A stretch of 64,000 nt of DNA from Megachile rotundata (lineage: Eukaryota > Arthropoda > Insecta > Hymenoptera > Megachilidae). Below are positions 30,601 through 47,219 of this stretch, piece after piece. The translations under genes and the position numbers were made by a program. Location of the stretch: contig NW_027473314.1 in NCBI RefSeq assembly GCF_050947335.1, forward strand, positions 992,001 to 1,056,000. The letters run 5' to 3'. The notes beneath the pieces are model-generated. The model did no database searches, had not been told where the DNA came from, and was given only the letters and a program-made list of their open reading frames with translations. Position 1 is the first letter of the stretch. Every line of letters starts with the position of its first letter.

Positions 30601-31989
30601 CAATCACAATCATACAATCACAATCATACTATCACAATCATACAATCACAATCATACAATCACAATCTCACAATCACGATCATACAATCACAATCATACA
30701 ATCACAATCATACTATCACAATCATACAATCACAATCGTACAATCACAATCTCACAATCACGATCATACAATAACGATCATCCAATCACAATCATACAAT
30801 CACAATCATACAATCGCAATCATACAATCGCAAACATGCAGAAACAATCATACAATCACTATCATACAATCATAATCATACAATCACAATCATACAATGA
30901 CAATCATACAATCACAATCATACAGTCACAGTCATACAATCGCAATCACACAATCACAATCTTACAATCACAATCATACGATCACAATCATACTATCACA
31001 ATCATACAATCACAATCATACAATCACAATCATACAATCACAATCATACAATCACAATCATACAATCACAATCATACAATCACAATCATACAATCACAAT
31101 CATACAATCACTATCATACAATCACAATCATACAATCACAATCATACAATCACAATCATACAATCACAATCATACAATCACAATCATACAATCACAATCA
31201 TACAATCACAATCATACAATCACAATCATACAATCACAATCATACAATCACAATCATACAATCACAATCATACAATCACAATCATACAATCACAATCATA
31301 CAATCACAATCATACAATCACAATCATACAATCACAATCATACAATCACAATCATACAATCACAATCATACAATCACAATCATACAATCACAATCATACA
31401 ATCACAATCATACAATCACAATCATACAATCACAATCATACAATCGCAATCAAAGAATCACAATCATACGATCACAATCATACAATCACAATCATACAAT
31501 CACAGTCATACAATCGCAATCATACAATCACAATCATACAGAAACAATCATACAACCTTAATCATACAACCACAATCATACGATCACAATCATACCATCA
31601 CAATCATACAATCACAATCATACAATCACAATCACACAATCACAATCATACAATCACAATCATACAATCATAATCATGCAATCACAATCATACAAGGACA
31701 ATCATACAATCACAATCATGCAGTCAAAATCATACAATCGCAATCACGCAACCACAATCTTACAATCACAATCATACGATCACAATCATACCATCACAAT
31801 CATACAATCACAATCATACAATCACAATCATACAATCACAATCATACAATCACAATCATACAATCACAATCATACAATCACAATCATACAATCACAATCA
31901 TACAATCACAATCATACAATCACAATCATACAATCACAATCATACAATCACAATCATACAATCACAATCATACAATCGCAATCAAAGAA
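27608..31989. repeat. 4.37-kb tandem duplication, copy 2
   Basis: This repeats the previous block: CATACATGGAC near 27910, ACCGCAATC near 27789, type B marker 28745, type A marker 29677, CATGCAGATAC near 30079. Between about 30,300 and 30,840 it carries two extra 14-bp units, and its canonical run is one unit shorter. The match ends near 31,990, where CATACGATC replaces the CAATCCC unit expected from copy 1. The high similarity suggests a recent duplication. No gene is present. Confidence 0.82.
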
Positions 31990-33508
31990 TCACAATCATA
32001 CGATCACAATCATACAATCACAATCATACAATCACAATCATACAATCACAATCATACAATCACAATCATACAATCACAATCATACAATCACAATCATACA
32101 ATCACAATCATACAATCGCAATCAAAGAATCACAATCATACGATCACAATCATACAATCACAATCATACAATCACAGTCATACAATCGCAATCATACAAT
32201 CACAATCATACAGAAACAATCATACAACCTTAATCATACAACCACAATCATACGATCACAATCATACCATCACAATCATACAATCACAATCATACAATCA
32301 CAATCACACAATCACAATCATACAATCACAATCATACAATCACAATCATACAATCATAATCATGCAATCACAATCATACAAGGACAATCATACAATCACA
32401 ATCATGCAGTCAAAATCATACAATCGCAATCACGCAACCACAATCTTACAATCACAATCATACGATCACAATCATACCATCACAATCATACAATCACAAT
32501 CATACAATCACAATCATACAATCACAATCATACAATCACAATCATACAATCACAATCATACAATCACAATCATACAATCACAATCATACAATCACAATCA
32601 TACAATCACAATCATACAATCACAATCATACAATCACAATCATACAATCACAATCATACAATCACAATCATACAATCACAATCATACAATCACAATCATA
32701 CAATCACAATCATACAATCGCAATCAAAGAAACACAATCATACGATCACAATCATACAATCACAATCATACAATCGCAGTCATACAATCACAATCATACA
32801 GTCACAATCATACATTCACAATCATACAATCACAATCATACAATCACAATCATACAATCACAATCATACAATCACAATCATAAAATCACAATCATACAAT
32901 AACAATCATACGATCACAATCATACAATCACAATCATACAATCACAATCAAACAGTCAGAATCATACAATCACAATCATACAATCACGATCATACAATCA
33001 CGATCATACAATCACGATCATACAATCGCAATCATACCATCACAGTCATACAATTACAATCATACAATCACAATCATACAATCATAATCACAAAATCACA
33101 ATCATACAATCACAATCATACAATCACAACCATACAATCACAATCATACAATCACAATCATACAATCACAATCATACAATCACAATCATACAATCACAAT
33201 CATACAATCACAATCGTACAATCGCAATCAAAGAATCACAATCATACTATCACAATCAAAAATCACAATCATACAATCACAATCAAAGAATCACAATCAT
33301 ACGATCACAATCATACAATCACAATCATACAATCACAGTCATACAATCGCAATCATACAATCACAATCATACAGAAACCATCATACAACCATAATCATAC
33401 AACCACAATCATACGATCACAATCATACCATCACAATCATACAATCACAATCATACAATCACAATCATACAATCACAATCATACAATCACAATCATACAA
33501 TCATAATC
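31990..33508. repeat. Satellite segment with 686-bp and 1,147-bp spaced modules
   Basis: The module CATGCAATC-CAAGGAC-CATGCAGTCAAAATC followed by CACGCAACC occurs at 31676, 32362 and 33509. The first spacing is 686 bp (49 units). The second is 1,147 bp, one base short of 82 units. The type A marker is at 32953, and AAAGAAACAC lies near 32729. Near 33,373-33,395 the usual CAGAAACAATC and CCTTAATC string is changed to CAGAAACCATC and CCATAATC, which I did not see elsewhere. No gene is present. Confidence 0.75.
33260..33261. other. 1-bp deletion that shifts the 14-bp register
   Basis: The usual string AATCAAAGAATCAC reads AATCAAAAATCAC here, so the G between 33260 and 33261 is missing. Marker distances on the left side are multiples of 14, and so are those on the right side. 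Distances that span this point are one short of a multiple of 14 (for example 1,147 and 4,339). It is the only register change I found in the window. It is either a real mutation or an assembly error in a low-complexity tract. Confidence 0.85.
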
Positions 33509-36500
33509 ATGCAATCACAATCATACAAGGACAATCATACAATCACAATCATGCAGTCAAAATCATACAATCGCAATCACGCAACCACAATCTTACAATC
33601 ACAATCATACGATCACAATCATACCATCACAATCATACAATCACAATCATACAATCACAATCATACAATCACAATCATACAATCACAATCATACAATCAC
33701 AATCATACAATCACAATCATACAATCACAATCATACAATCACAATCATACAATCACAATCATACAATCGCAATCAAAGAATCACAATCATACAATCACAA
33801 TCTCACAATCACGATCATACAATAACGATCATCCAATCACAATCATACAATCACAATCATACAATCGCAATCATACAATCACAAACATACAGAAACAATC
33901 ATACAATCACAATCATACAATCACAATCTCACAATCACAATCACACAATCACAATCATACAATCATAATCATACAATCGCAATCATGCAATCACAATCAT
34001 ACAGAAACAATCATACAATCACTATCATACAATCACAATCATACAATCACAATCATATCATCACAATCATACAATCACAATCATACAATCACAATCATAC
34101 AATCGCAATCATACAATCACAATCATACAGTCACAATCATACATTCACAATCATACAATCACAATCATACAATCACAATCATACAATCACAATCATACAA
34201 TCACAATCATACAATCGCAGTCATACAATCACAATCATACAGTCACAATCATACATTCACAATCATACAATCACAATCATACAATAGCAATCATACAATC
34301 ACAGTCAAACAATCACAATCATAGAATCACAATCGTACAATCACAATCATACAATCACAATCATACAATCACAATCATACAAGCACAATCATACAATCAC
34401 AATCATACAATCACAATCATACAATCACAATCATACAATCACAATCATAAAATCACAATCATTCAATAACAATCATACGATCACAATCATACAATCACAA
34501 TCATACAATCACAATCAAGCAGTCAGAGTCATACAATCACAATCATACAATCACGATCATACAATCACGATCATACAATCACGATCATACAATCACAATC
34601 ATACCATCACAGACATACAATTACAATCATACAATCACAATCATACAATCATAATCACAAAATCACAATCATACAATCACAATCATACAATCACAACCAT
34701 ACAATCACAATCATACAATCACAATCATACAATCACAATCATACAATCACAATCATACAATCACAATCGTACAATCACAATCGTACAATCGCAATCAAAG
34801 AATCACAATCATACGATCACAATCATACAATCACAATCATACAACAACAATCATACAATCACAATCATACAATCACAATCATACAATCACAATCATACAA
34901 TCACAATCATACAATCACAATCATACAATCGCAATCAAAGAAACACAATCATACGATCACAATCATACAATCACAATCATACAATCGCAGTCATACAATC
35001 ACAATCATACAGTCACAATCATACATTCACAATCATACAATCACAATCATACAATCACAATCATACAATCAGAATCTCACAATCACAATCATACAGTCAC
35101 AATCATACAATCACAATCATAGAATCACAATCATACAATCACAATCATACAATCAAAATCATACAATCACAATCACACAATCACAATCATACAATCACAA
35201 TGATACAATCATAATCATACAATCACAATCATACAATGACAATCATACAATCACAATCATACAGTCACAGTCATACAATCGCAATCACACAATCACAATC
35301 TTACAATCACAATCATACGATCACAATCATACTATCACAATCATACAATCACAATCATACAATCACAATCATACAATCACAATCATACAATCACAATCAT
35401 ACAATCGCAATCAAAGAATCACAATCATACAATCACAATCATACAATCACAATCATACAATCACAATCATACAATCACAATCATACAATAGCAGTCATAC
35501 AATCACAGTCAAACAATCACAATCATAGAATCACAATCATACAATCACAATCATACAATCACAATCATACAATCACAATCATAGAATCACAATCATACAA
35601 TCACAATCATACAATCACAATCATACAATCACAATCATACAATCACAATCATACAATCACAATCATACAATAGAAGTCATACAATCACAGTCAAACAATC
35701 ACAATCATAGAATCACAATCATACAATCACAATCATACAATCACAATCATACAATCACAATCATACATGCACAATCATACAATCACAATCATACAAACAC
35801 AATCATACAATCACAATCATACAATCACAATCATAAAATCACAATCATACAATAACAATCATACGATCACAATCATACAATCACAATCATACAATCACAA
35901 TCAAACAGTCAGAATCATACAATCACGATCATACAATCACGATCATACAATCACGATGATACAATCACGATCATACAATCACAATCATACCATCACAGTC
36001 ATACAATTACAATCATACAATCACAATCATACAATCATAATCACAAAATCACAATCATACAATCACAATCATACAATCACAACCATACAATCACAATCAT
36101 ACAATCACAATCATACAATCACAATCATACAATCACAATCGTACAATCACAATCGTACAATCGCAATCAAAGAATCACAATCATACGATCACAATCATAC
36201 AATCACAATCATACAATCACAATCATACAATCACAATCATACAATCACAATCATACAATCACAATCATACAATCACAATCATACAATCATAATCATACAA
36301 TCACAATCATACAAGGACAATCATACAATCACAGTCATGCAGTCACAATCATACAATCGCAACCACACAACCACAATCTTACAATCACAATCGTACGATC
36401 ACAATCATACGATCACAATCATACCATCACAATCATACAATCACAATCACACAATCACAATCATACAATCATAATCATACAATCACAATCATACAAGGAC

Positions 36501-36966
36501 AATCATACAATCACAGTCATGCAATCACAATCATACAATCGCAACCACACAACCACAATCTTACAATCACAATCATACGATCACAATCATACGATCACAA
36601 TCATACCATCACAATCATACAATCACAATCATACAATCACAATCATACAATCACAAGCATACAATCACAATCATACAATCACAATCATACAATCACAATC
36701 ATACAATCACAATCATACAATCACAATCATACAGTCACAATCATGCAATCACAATCATACAATCACAATCATACAATCACAATCATACAATCGCAATCAT
36801 ACAATCACAATCATACAATTACTATCATACAATCACAATCATTCAATCGCAATCATACAATCACAATCTCACAATCACGATCATACAATCACGATCATAC
36901 AATCACAATCTCACAATCACAATCACACAATCACAATCATACAATCATAATCATACAATCGCAATC
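33509..36966. repeat. Satellite segment, left member of a 2,982-bp offset duplication
   Basis: The stretch from about 33,900 to 34,550 recurs about 2,982 bp (213 units) downstream. Both copies carry the altered type A marker AAGCAGTCAGAG (34520 and 37502) and CATACATTCAC units. Other type A and B markers are at 35906 and 36822. The CAAGGAC-CATGCAGTCAC module is doubled at 182 bp spacing (36315 and 36497). Units such as CACGATGATAC near 35955 are seen once only. No gene is present. Confidence 0.72.
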
Positions 36967-39024
36967 ATGCAATCACAATCATACAGAAACAATCATACAA
37001 TCACTATCATACAATCACAATCATACAATCACAATCATATCATCACAATCATACAATCACAATCATACAATCACAATCATACAATCGCAATCATACAATC
37101 ACAATCATACAGTCACAATCATACATTCACAATCATACAATCACAATCATACAATCACAATCATACAATCACAATCATACAATCACAATCATACAATCGC
37201 AGTCATACAATCACAATCATACAGTCACAATCATACATTCACAATCATACAATCACAATCATACAATAGCAATCATACAATCACAGTCAAACAATCACAA
37301 TCATAGAATCACAATCGTACAATCACAATCATACAATCACAATCATACAATCACAATCATACAAGCACAATCATACAATCACAATCATACAATCACAATC
37401 ATACAATCACAATCATACAATCACAATCATAAAATCACAATCATACAATAACAATCATACGATCACAATCATACAATCACAATCATACAATCACAATCAA
37501 GCAGTCAGAGTCATACAATCACAATCATACAATCACAATCATACAATCACAATCATACAATCACAATCATACAATCACAATCATACAATCACAATCATAC
37601 AATCGCAATCAAAGAATCACAATCATACAATCACAATCTCACAATCACGATCATACAATAACGATCATCCAATCACAATCATACAATCACAATCATACAA
37701 TCGCAATCATACAATCACAAACATACAGAAACAAACATACAGAAACAATCATACAATCACAATCATACAATCACAATCATACAATCACAATCATACAATC
37801 ACAATCATACAATCACAATCATACAATCACAATCATACAATCGCAATCAAAGAAACACAATCATACGATCACAATCATACAATCACAATCATACAATCAC
37901 AGTCATACAATCACAATCATACAGTCACAATCATACAATCACAATCATACAATCACAATCATACAATCACAATCATACAATCACAATCACACAATCCCAA
38001 TCATACAATCGCAATCAAAGAATCACAATCATACGATCACAATCATACAATCACAATCATACAATCACAGTCATACAATCGCAATCATACAATCACAATC
38101 ATACAGAAACAATCATACAACCTTAATCATACAACCACAATCATACGATCACAATCATACCATCACAATCATACAATCACAATCATACAATCACAATCAT
38201 ACAATCACAATCATACAATCACAATCATACAATCACAATCATACAATCACAATCATACAGTCACAATCATGCAATCACAATCATACAATCACGATCATAC
38301 AATCACGATCATACAATCACAATCTCACAATCACAATCACACAACCACAATCATACAATCATAATCATACAATCGCAATCATGCAATCACAATCATACAG
38401 AAACAATCATACAATCACTATCATACAATCACAATCATACAATCACAATCATATCATCACAATCATACAATCGCAATCATACAATCACAATCATACAATC
38501 GCAATCATACAATCACAATCATACAGAAACAATCATACAACCTTAATTATACAACCACAATCATACGATCACAATCATACAATCACAATCATACAATCAC
38601 AATCATACAGTCACAATCATACAATCACAATCATACAATCACAATCATACAATCACAATCATACAATCACAATCATACAATCACAATCATACAATCACAA
38701 TCATAGAATGACAATCATACAATCACAATCATACAATCACAATCATACAATCACAATCATACAATCACAATCATACAATCACAATCATACAATCACAATC
38801 ATACAATCGCAATCAAAGAATCACAATCATACAATCACAATCATACAATCACAATCATACAATCACAATCAAACAATAGCAATCATACAATCACAGTCAA
38901 ACAATCACAATCATAGAATCACAATCATACAATCACAATCATACAATCACAATCATACAATCACAATCATACAAGCACAATCATACAATCACAATCATAC
39001 AGTCACAATCATACAATCACAATC
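36967..39024. repeat. Satellite segment, right member of the 2,982-bp duplication plus type B tail
   Basis: The left part, to about 37,515, repeats 33,985-34,533. After that it passes through AAAGAAACAC near 37849 and the CAGAAAC-CCTTAATC string, then a type B-like string (two CACGATC units, CAATCTCAC, CATGCAATC at 38381, TATCATC) that ends in CCTTAATTATAC near 38541. A doubled AAACATACAG unit lies near 37719-37744. No gene is present. Confidence 0.7.
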
Positions 39025-42000
39025 ATACAATCACAATCATAAAATCACAATCATACAATAACAATCATACGATCACAATCATACAATCACAATAATACAA
39101 TCACAATCAAACAGTCAGAATCATACAATCACAATCATACAATCACGATCATACAATCACGATCATACAATCACGATCATACGATCACAATCATACCATC
39201 ACAGTCATACAATTACAATCATACAATCACAATCATACAATCATAATCACAAAATCACAATCATACAATCACAATCATACAATCACAACCATACAATCAC
39301 AATCATACAATCACAATCATACAATCACAATCATACAATCACAATCATACAATCACAATCATACAATCACAATCATACAATCATAATCATACAAACACAA
39401 TCATACAAGGACAATCATACAATCACAGTCATGCAGTCACAATCATACAATCGCAACCACACAACCACAATCTTACAATCACAATCATACGATCACAATC
39501 ATACGATCACAATCATACCATCACAATCATACAATCACAATCATACAATCACAATCATACAATAACAAGCATACAATCACAATCATACAAACACAATCAT
39601 ACAAGGACAATCATACAATCACAGTCATGCAGTCACAATCATACAATCGCAACCACACAACCACAATCTTACAATCACAATCATACAATCACAATCATAC
39701 AATCACAATCATACAATCACAATCATACAATCACAATCATACAATCACAATCATACAATCACAATCATACAATCACAATCATACAATCACAATCATACAA
39801 TCACAATCATACAATCGCAATCAAAGAATCACAATCATACAATCACAATCATACAATCACAATCATACAATAGCAATCATACAATCACAGTCAAACAATC
39901 ACAATCATAGAATCACAATCATACAATCACAATCATACAATCACAATCATACAATAACAATCATACAAGCACAATCATACAATCACAATCATACAATCAC
40001 AATCATACAATCACAATCATACAATCACAATCATAAAATCACAATCATACAATAACAATCATACGATCACAATCATACAATCACAATCATACAATCACAA
40101 TCAAACAGTCAGAATCATACAATCACAATCATACAATCACGATCATACAATCACGATCATACAATCACGATCATACAATCACAATCATACCATCACAGTC
40201 ATACAATTACAATCATACAATCACAATCATACAATCATAATCACAAAATCACAATCATACAATCACAATCATACAATCACAACCATACAATCACAATCAT
40301 ACAATCACAATCATACAATCACAATCATACAATCACAATCATACAATCACAATCATACAATCACAATCGTACAATCGCAATCAAAGAATCACAATCATAC
40401 GATCACAATCATACAATCACAATCATACAATCACAATCATACAATCACAATCATACAATCACAATCATACAATCACAATCATACAATCACAATCATACAA
40501 TCATAATCATACAATCACAATCATACAAGGACAATCATACAATCACAGTCATGCAGTCACAATCATACAATCGCAACCACACAACCACAATCTTACAATC
40601 ACAATCATACGATCACAATCATACGATCACAATCATACCATCACAATCATACAATCACAATCATTCAATCACAATCATACAATCACAAGCACACAATCAC
40701 AATCATACAATCACAATCATACAATCACAATCTCACAATCACAATCATAGAGTCACAATCATACAATCACAATCATAGAATCACAATCATACAATCACAA
40801 TCATACAATCACAGTCATACAATCACAATCATACAATCACAATCATACAATCACAATCAAAGAATCACAATCATACGATCACAATCATACAATCACAATC
40901 ATACAATCACAGTCATACAATCGCAATCATACAATCACAATCATACAGAAACAATCATACAACCTTAATCATACAACCACAATCATACGATCACAATCAT
41001 ACCATCACAATCATACAATCACAATCATACAATCACAATCATACAATCACAATCATACAATCACAATCATACAATCACAATCATACAATCACAATCATGC
41101 AATCATAATCATGCAATCACAATCATACAAGGACAATCATACAATCACAATCATGCAGTCAAAATCATACAATCGCAATCACGCAACCACAATCTTACAA
41201 TCACAATCATACGATCACAATCATACCATCACAATCATACAATCACAATCATACAATCACAATCATACAATCACAATCATACAATCACAATCATACAATC
41301 ACAATCATACAATCACAATCATACAATCACAATCATACAATCACAATCATAAAATCACAATCATACAATAACAATCATACGATCACAATCATACAATCAC
41401 AATCATACAATCACAATCAAACAGTCAGAATCATACAATCACAATCATACAATCACGATCATACAATCACGATCATACAATCACGATCATACAATCACAA
41501 TCATACCATCACAGTCATACAATTACAATCATACAATCACAATCATACAATCATAATCACAAAATCACAATCATACAATCACAATCATACAATCACAACC
41601 ATACAATCACAATCATACAATCACAATCATACAATCACAATCATACAATCACAATCATACAATCACAATCATACAATCACAATCGTACAATCACGATCAT
41701 ACAATCACAATCATACCATCACAGTCATACAATTACAATCATACAATCACAATCATACAATCATAATCACAAAATCACAATCATACAATCACAATCATAC
41801 AATCACAGTCATGCAGTCACAATCATACAGAAACAATCATACAATCACTATCATACAATCACAATCATACAATCACAATCATATCATCACAATCCTACAA
41901 TCACAATCATACAATCACAATCATACAATCGCAATCATACCATCACAATCATACAATTACTATCATACAATCACAATCATTCAATCGCAATCATACAATC

Positions 42001-42874
42001 ACAATCTCACAATCACGATCATACAATCACGATCATACAATCACAATCTCACAATCACAATCACACAATCACAATCATACAATCATAATCATACAATCGC
42101 AATCATGCAATCACAATCATACAGAAACGATCATACAATCACTATCATACAATCACAATCATACAATCACAATCATATCATCACAATCATACAATCACAA
42201 TCATACAATCACAATCATACAATCACAATCATACAATCACAATCATACAATCACAATCATACAATCACAATCATACAATCACAATCATACAATCATAATC
42301 ATACAATCACAATCATACAAGGACAATCATACAATCACAGTCATGCAGTCACAATCATACAATCGCAACCACACAACCACAATCTTACAATCACAATCAT
42401 ACGATCACAATCATACGATCACAATCATACCATCACAATCATACAATCACAATCATACAATCACAATCATACAATCACAAGCATACAATCACAATCATAC
42501 AATCACAATCATACAATCACAATCTCACAATCACAATCATAGAGTCACAATCATACAATCACAATCATAGAATCACAATCATACAATCACAATCATACAA
42601 TCACAGTCATACAATCACAATCATACAATCACAATCATACAATCACAATCAAAGAATCACAATCATACGATCACAATCATACAATCACAATCATACAATC
42701 ACAGTCATACAATCGCAATCATACAATCACAATCATACAGAAACAATCATACAACCTTAATCATACAACCACAATCATACGATCACAATCATACCATCAC
42801 AATCATACAATCACAATCATACAATCACAATCATACAATCACAATCATACAATCACAATCATACAATCACAATC
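39025..42874. repeat. 3,850-bp tandem duplication, copy 1 (275 units)
   Basis: Type A markers lie at 39112, 40106 and 41422, and a type B marker at 41960. All return 3,836-3,864 bp downstream. Shared rare marks are AATAATAC at 39091, CATACAAACAC near 39390 and 39586, CATAGAGTC near 40747, and a second CACGATC-to-CATAATC string near 41,693-41,770. No gene is present. Confidence 0.82.
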
Positions 42875-45800
42875 ATAAAATCACAATCATACAATAACAA
42901 TCATACGATCACAATCATACAATCACAATAATACAATCACAATCAAACAGTCAGAATCATACAATCACAATCATACAATCACGATCATACAATCACGATC
43001 ATACAATCACGATCATACGATCACAATCATACCATCACAGTCATACAATTACAATCATACAATCACAATCATACAATCATAATCACAAAATCACAATCAT
43101 ACAATCACAATCATACAATCACAACCATACAATCACAATCATACAATCACAATCATACAATCACAATCATACAATCACAATCATACAATCACAATCATAC
43201 AATCACAATCATACAATCACAATCATACAATCATAATCATACAAACACAATCATACAAGGACAATCATACAATCACAGTCATGCAGTCACAATCATACAA
43301 TCGCAACCACACAACCACAATCTTACAATCACAATCATACGATCACAATCATACGATCACAATCATACCATCACAATCATACAATCACAATCATACAATC
43401 ACAATCATACAATCACTAGCATACAATCACAATCATACAAACACAATCATACAAGGACAATCATACAATCACAGTCATGCAGTCACAATCATACAATCGC
43501 AACCACACAACCACAATCTTACAATCACAATCATACAATCACAATCATACAATCACAATCATACAATCACAATCATGCAATCACAATCATACAATCACAA
43601 TCATACAATCACAATCATACAATCACAATCATACAATCACAATCATACAATCACAATCATACAATCGCAATCAAAGAATCACAATCATACAATCACAATC
43701 ATACAATCACAATCATACAATAGCAATCATACAATCACAGTCAAACAATCACAATCATAGAATTACAATCATACAATCACAATCATACAATCACAATCAT
43801 ACAATAACAATCATACAAGCACAATCATACAATCACAATCATACAATCACAATCATACAATCACAATCATACAATCACAATCATAAAATCACAATCATAC
43901 AATAACAATCATACGATCACAATCATACAATCACAATCATACAATCACAATCAAACAGTCAGAATCATACAATCACAATCATACAATCACGATCATACAA
44001 TCACGATCATACAATCACGATCATACAATCACAATCATACCATCACAGTCATACAATTACAATCATACAATCACAATCATACAATCATAATCACAAAATC
44101 ACAATCATACAATCACAATCATACAATCACAACCATACAATCACAATCATACAATCACAATCATACAATCACAATCATACAATCACAATCATACAATCAC
44201 AATCATACAATCACAATCGTACAATCGCAATCAAAGAATCACAATCATACGATCACAATCATACAATCACAATCATACAATCACAATCATACAATCACAA
44301 TCATACAATCACAATCATACAATCACAATCATACAATCACAATCATACAATCATAATCATACAATCACAATCATACAAGGACAATCATACAATCACAGTC
44401 ATGCAGTCACAATCATACAATCGCAACCACACAACCACAATCTTACAATCACAAACATACGATCACAATCATACGATCACAATCATACCATCACAATCAT
44501 ACAATCACAATCATTCAATCACAATCATACAATCACAAGCACACAATCACAATCATACAATCACAATCATACAATCACAATCTCACAATCACAATCATAG
44601 AGTCACAATCATACAATCACAATCATAGAATCACAATCATACAATCACAATCATACAATCACAGTCATACAATCACAATCATACAATCACAATCATACAA
44701 TCACAATCAAAGAATCACAATCATACGATCACAATCATACAATCACAATCATACAATCACAGTCATCCAATCGCAATCATACAATCACAATCATACAGAA
44801 ACAATCATACAACCTTAATCATACAACCACAATCATACGATCACAATCATACCATCACAATCATACAATCACAATCATACAATCACAATCATACAATCAC
44901 AATCATACAATCACAATCATACAATCACAATCATACAATCACAATCATGCAATCATAATCATGCAATCACAATCATACAAGGACAATCATACAATCACAA
45001 TCATGCAGTCAAAATCATACAATCGCAATCACGCAACCACAATCTTACAATCACAATCATACGATCACAATCATACCATCACAATCATACAATCACAATC
45101 ATACAATCACAATCATACAATCACAATCATACAATCACAATCATACAATCACAATCATACAATCACAATCATACAATCACAATCATACAATCACAATCAT
45201 AAAATCACAATCATACAATAACAATCATACGATCACAATCATACAATCACAATCATACAATCACAATCAAACAGTCAGAATCATACAATCACAATCATAC
45301 AATCACGATCATACAATCACGATCATACAATCACGATCATACAATCACGATCATACAATCACAATCATACCATCACAGTCATACAATTACAATCATACAA
45401 TCACAATCATACAATCATAATCACAAAATCACAATCATACAATCACAATCATACAATCACAACCATACAATCACAATCATACAATCACAATCATACAATC
45501 ACAATCATACAATCACAATCATACAATCACAATCATACAATCACAATCGTACAATCACGATCATACAATCACAATCATACCATCACAGTCATACAATTAC
45601 AATCATACAATCACAATCATACAATCATAATCACAAAATCACAATCATACAATCACAATCATACAATCACAGTCATGCAGTCACAATCATACAGAAACAA
45701 TCATACAATCACTATCATACAATCACAATCATACAATCACAATCATATCATCACAATCCTACAATCACAATCATACAATCACAATCATACAATCGCAATC

Positions 45801-46724
45801 GTACCATCACAATCATACAATTACTATCATACAATCACAATCATTCAATCGCAATCATACAATCACAATCTCACAATCACGATCATACAATCACGATCAT
45901 ACAATCACAATCTCACAATCACAATCACACAATCACAATCATACAATCATAATCATACAATCGCAATCATGCAATCACAATCATACAGAAACGATCATAC
46001 AATCACTATCATACAATCACAATCATACAATCACAATCATATCATCACAATCATACAATCACAATCATACAATCACAATCATACAATCACAATCATACAA
46101 TCACAATCATACAATCACAATCATACAATCACAATCATACAATCATAATCATACAATCACAATCATACAAGGACAATCATACAATCACAGTCATGCAGTC
46201 ACAATCATACAATCGCAACCACACAACCACAATCTTACAATCACAATCATACGATCACAATCATACGATCACAATCATACCATCACAATCATACAATCAC
46301 AATCATACAATCACAATCATACAATCACAAGCATACAATCACAATCATACAATCACAATCATACAATCACAATCTCACAATCACAATCATAGAGTCACAA
46401 TCATACAATCACAATCATAGAATCACAATCATACAATCACAATCATACAATCACAGTCATACAATCACAATCATACAATCACAATCATACAATCACAATC
46501 AAAGAATCACAATCATACGATCACAATCATACAATCACAATCATACAATCACAGTCATACAATCGCAATCATACAATCACAATCATACAGAAACAATCAT
46601 ACAACCTTAATCATACAACCACAATCATACGATCACAATCATACCATCACAATCATACAATCACAATCATACAATCACAATCATACAATCACAATCATAC
46701 AATCACAATCATACAATCACAATC
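42875..46724. repeat. 3,850-bp tandem duplication, copy 2
   Basis: This repeats copy 1 with type A markers at 42948, 43956 and 45272 and the type B marker at 45824. It differs by an extra CACGATC unit near 45,340 (four in a row instead of three), CACTAGCATAC near 43414, ACAAACATACG near 44451, CAGTCATCC near 44760 and ATCGTACC near 45798. Few differences over 3.85 kb suggest a recent duplication. No gene is present. Confidence 0.82.
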
Positions 46725-47219
46725 ATACAATCATAATCATGCAATCACAATCATACAAGGACAATCATACAATCACAATCATGCAGTCAAAATCATACAA
46801 TCGCAATCACCCAACCACAATCTTACAATCACAATCATACGATCACAATCATACCATCACAATCATACAATCACAATCATACAATCACAATCATACAATC
46901 ACAATCATACAATCACAATCATACAATCACAATCATACAGTCACAATCATACAATTGCAATCACACAACCACAATCATACAATCACAGTCATACAATCAC
47001 AATCATACAATCACAATCATACAATCACAATCATACAATCACAATCATACAATCACAATCATACAATCACAGTCATACAATCACAATCATACAATCACAG
47101 TCATACAATCACAATCATACAGTCACAATCATACAATCACAATCATACAATCACAATCATACAATCACAATCATACAATCACAATCATACAATCACAATC
47201 ATACAATCGCAATCATACA
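46725..47219. repeat. Satellite module with the CACCCAACC variant
   Basis: The module CATGCAATC (46738)-CAAGGAC-CATGCAGTCAAAATC is followed by CACCCAACC, where other copies have CACACAACC or CACGCAACC. Next come the ACAATTGC variant near 46952 and several CAGTCAT units. The same string recurs 6,062 bp (433 units) downstream near 52,801. No gene is present. Confidence 0.72.

Noticed and set aside
23240..31989. False duplication from assembly as the cause of the near-identical tandem pairs.
   Set aside because: Not excluded, but the pairs differ by whole-unit length changes and private substitutions, which favours real copies. Read depth is needed to settle it.
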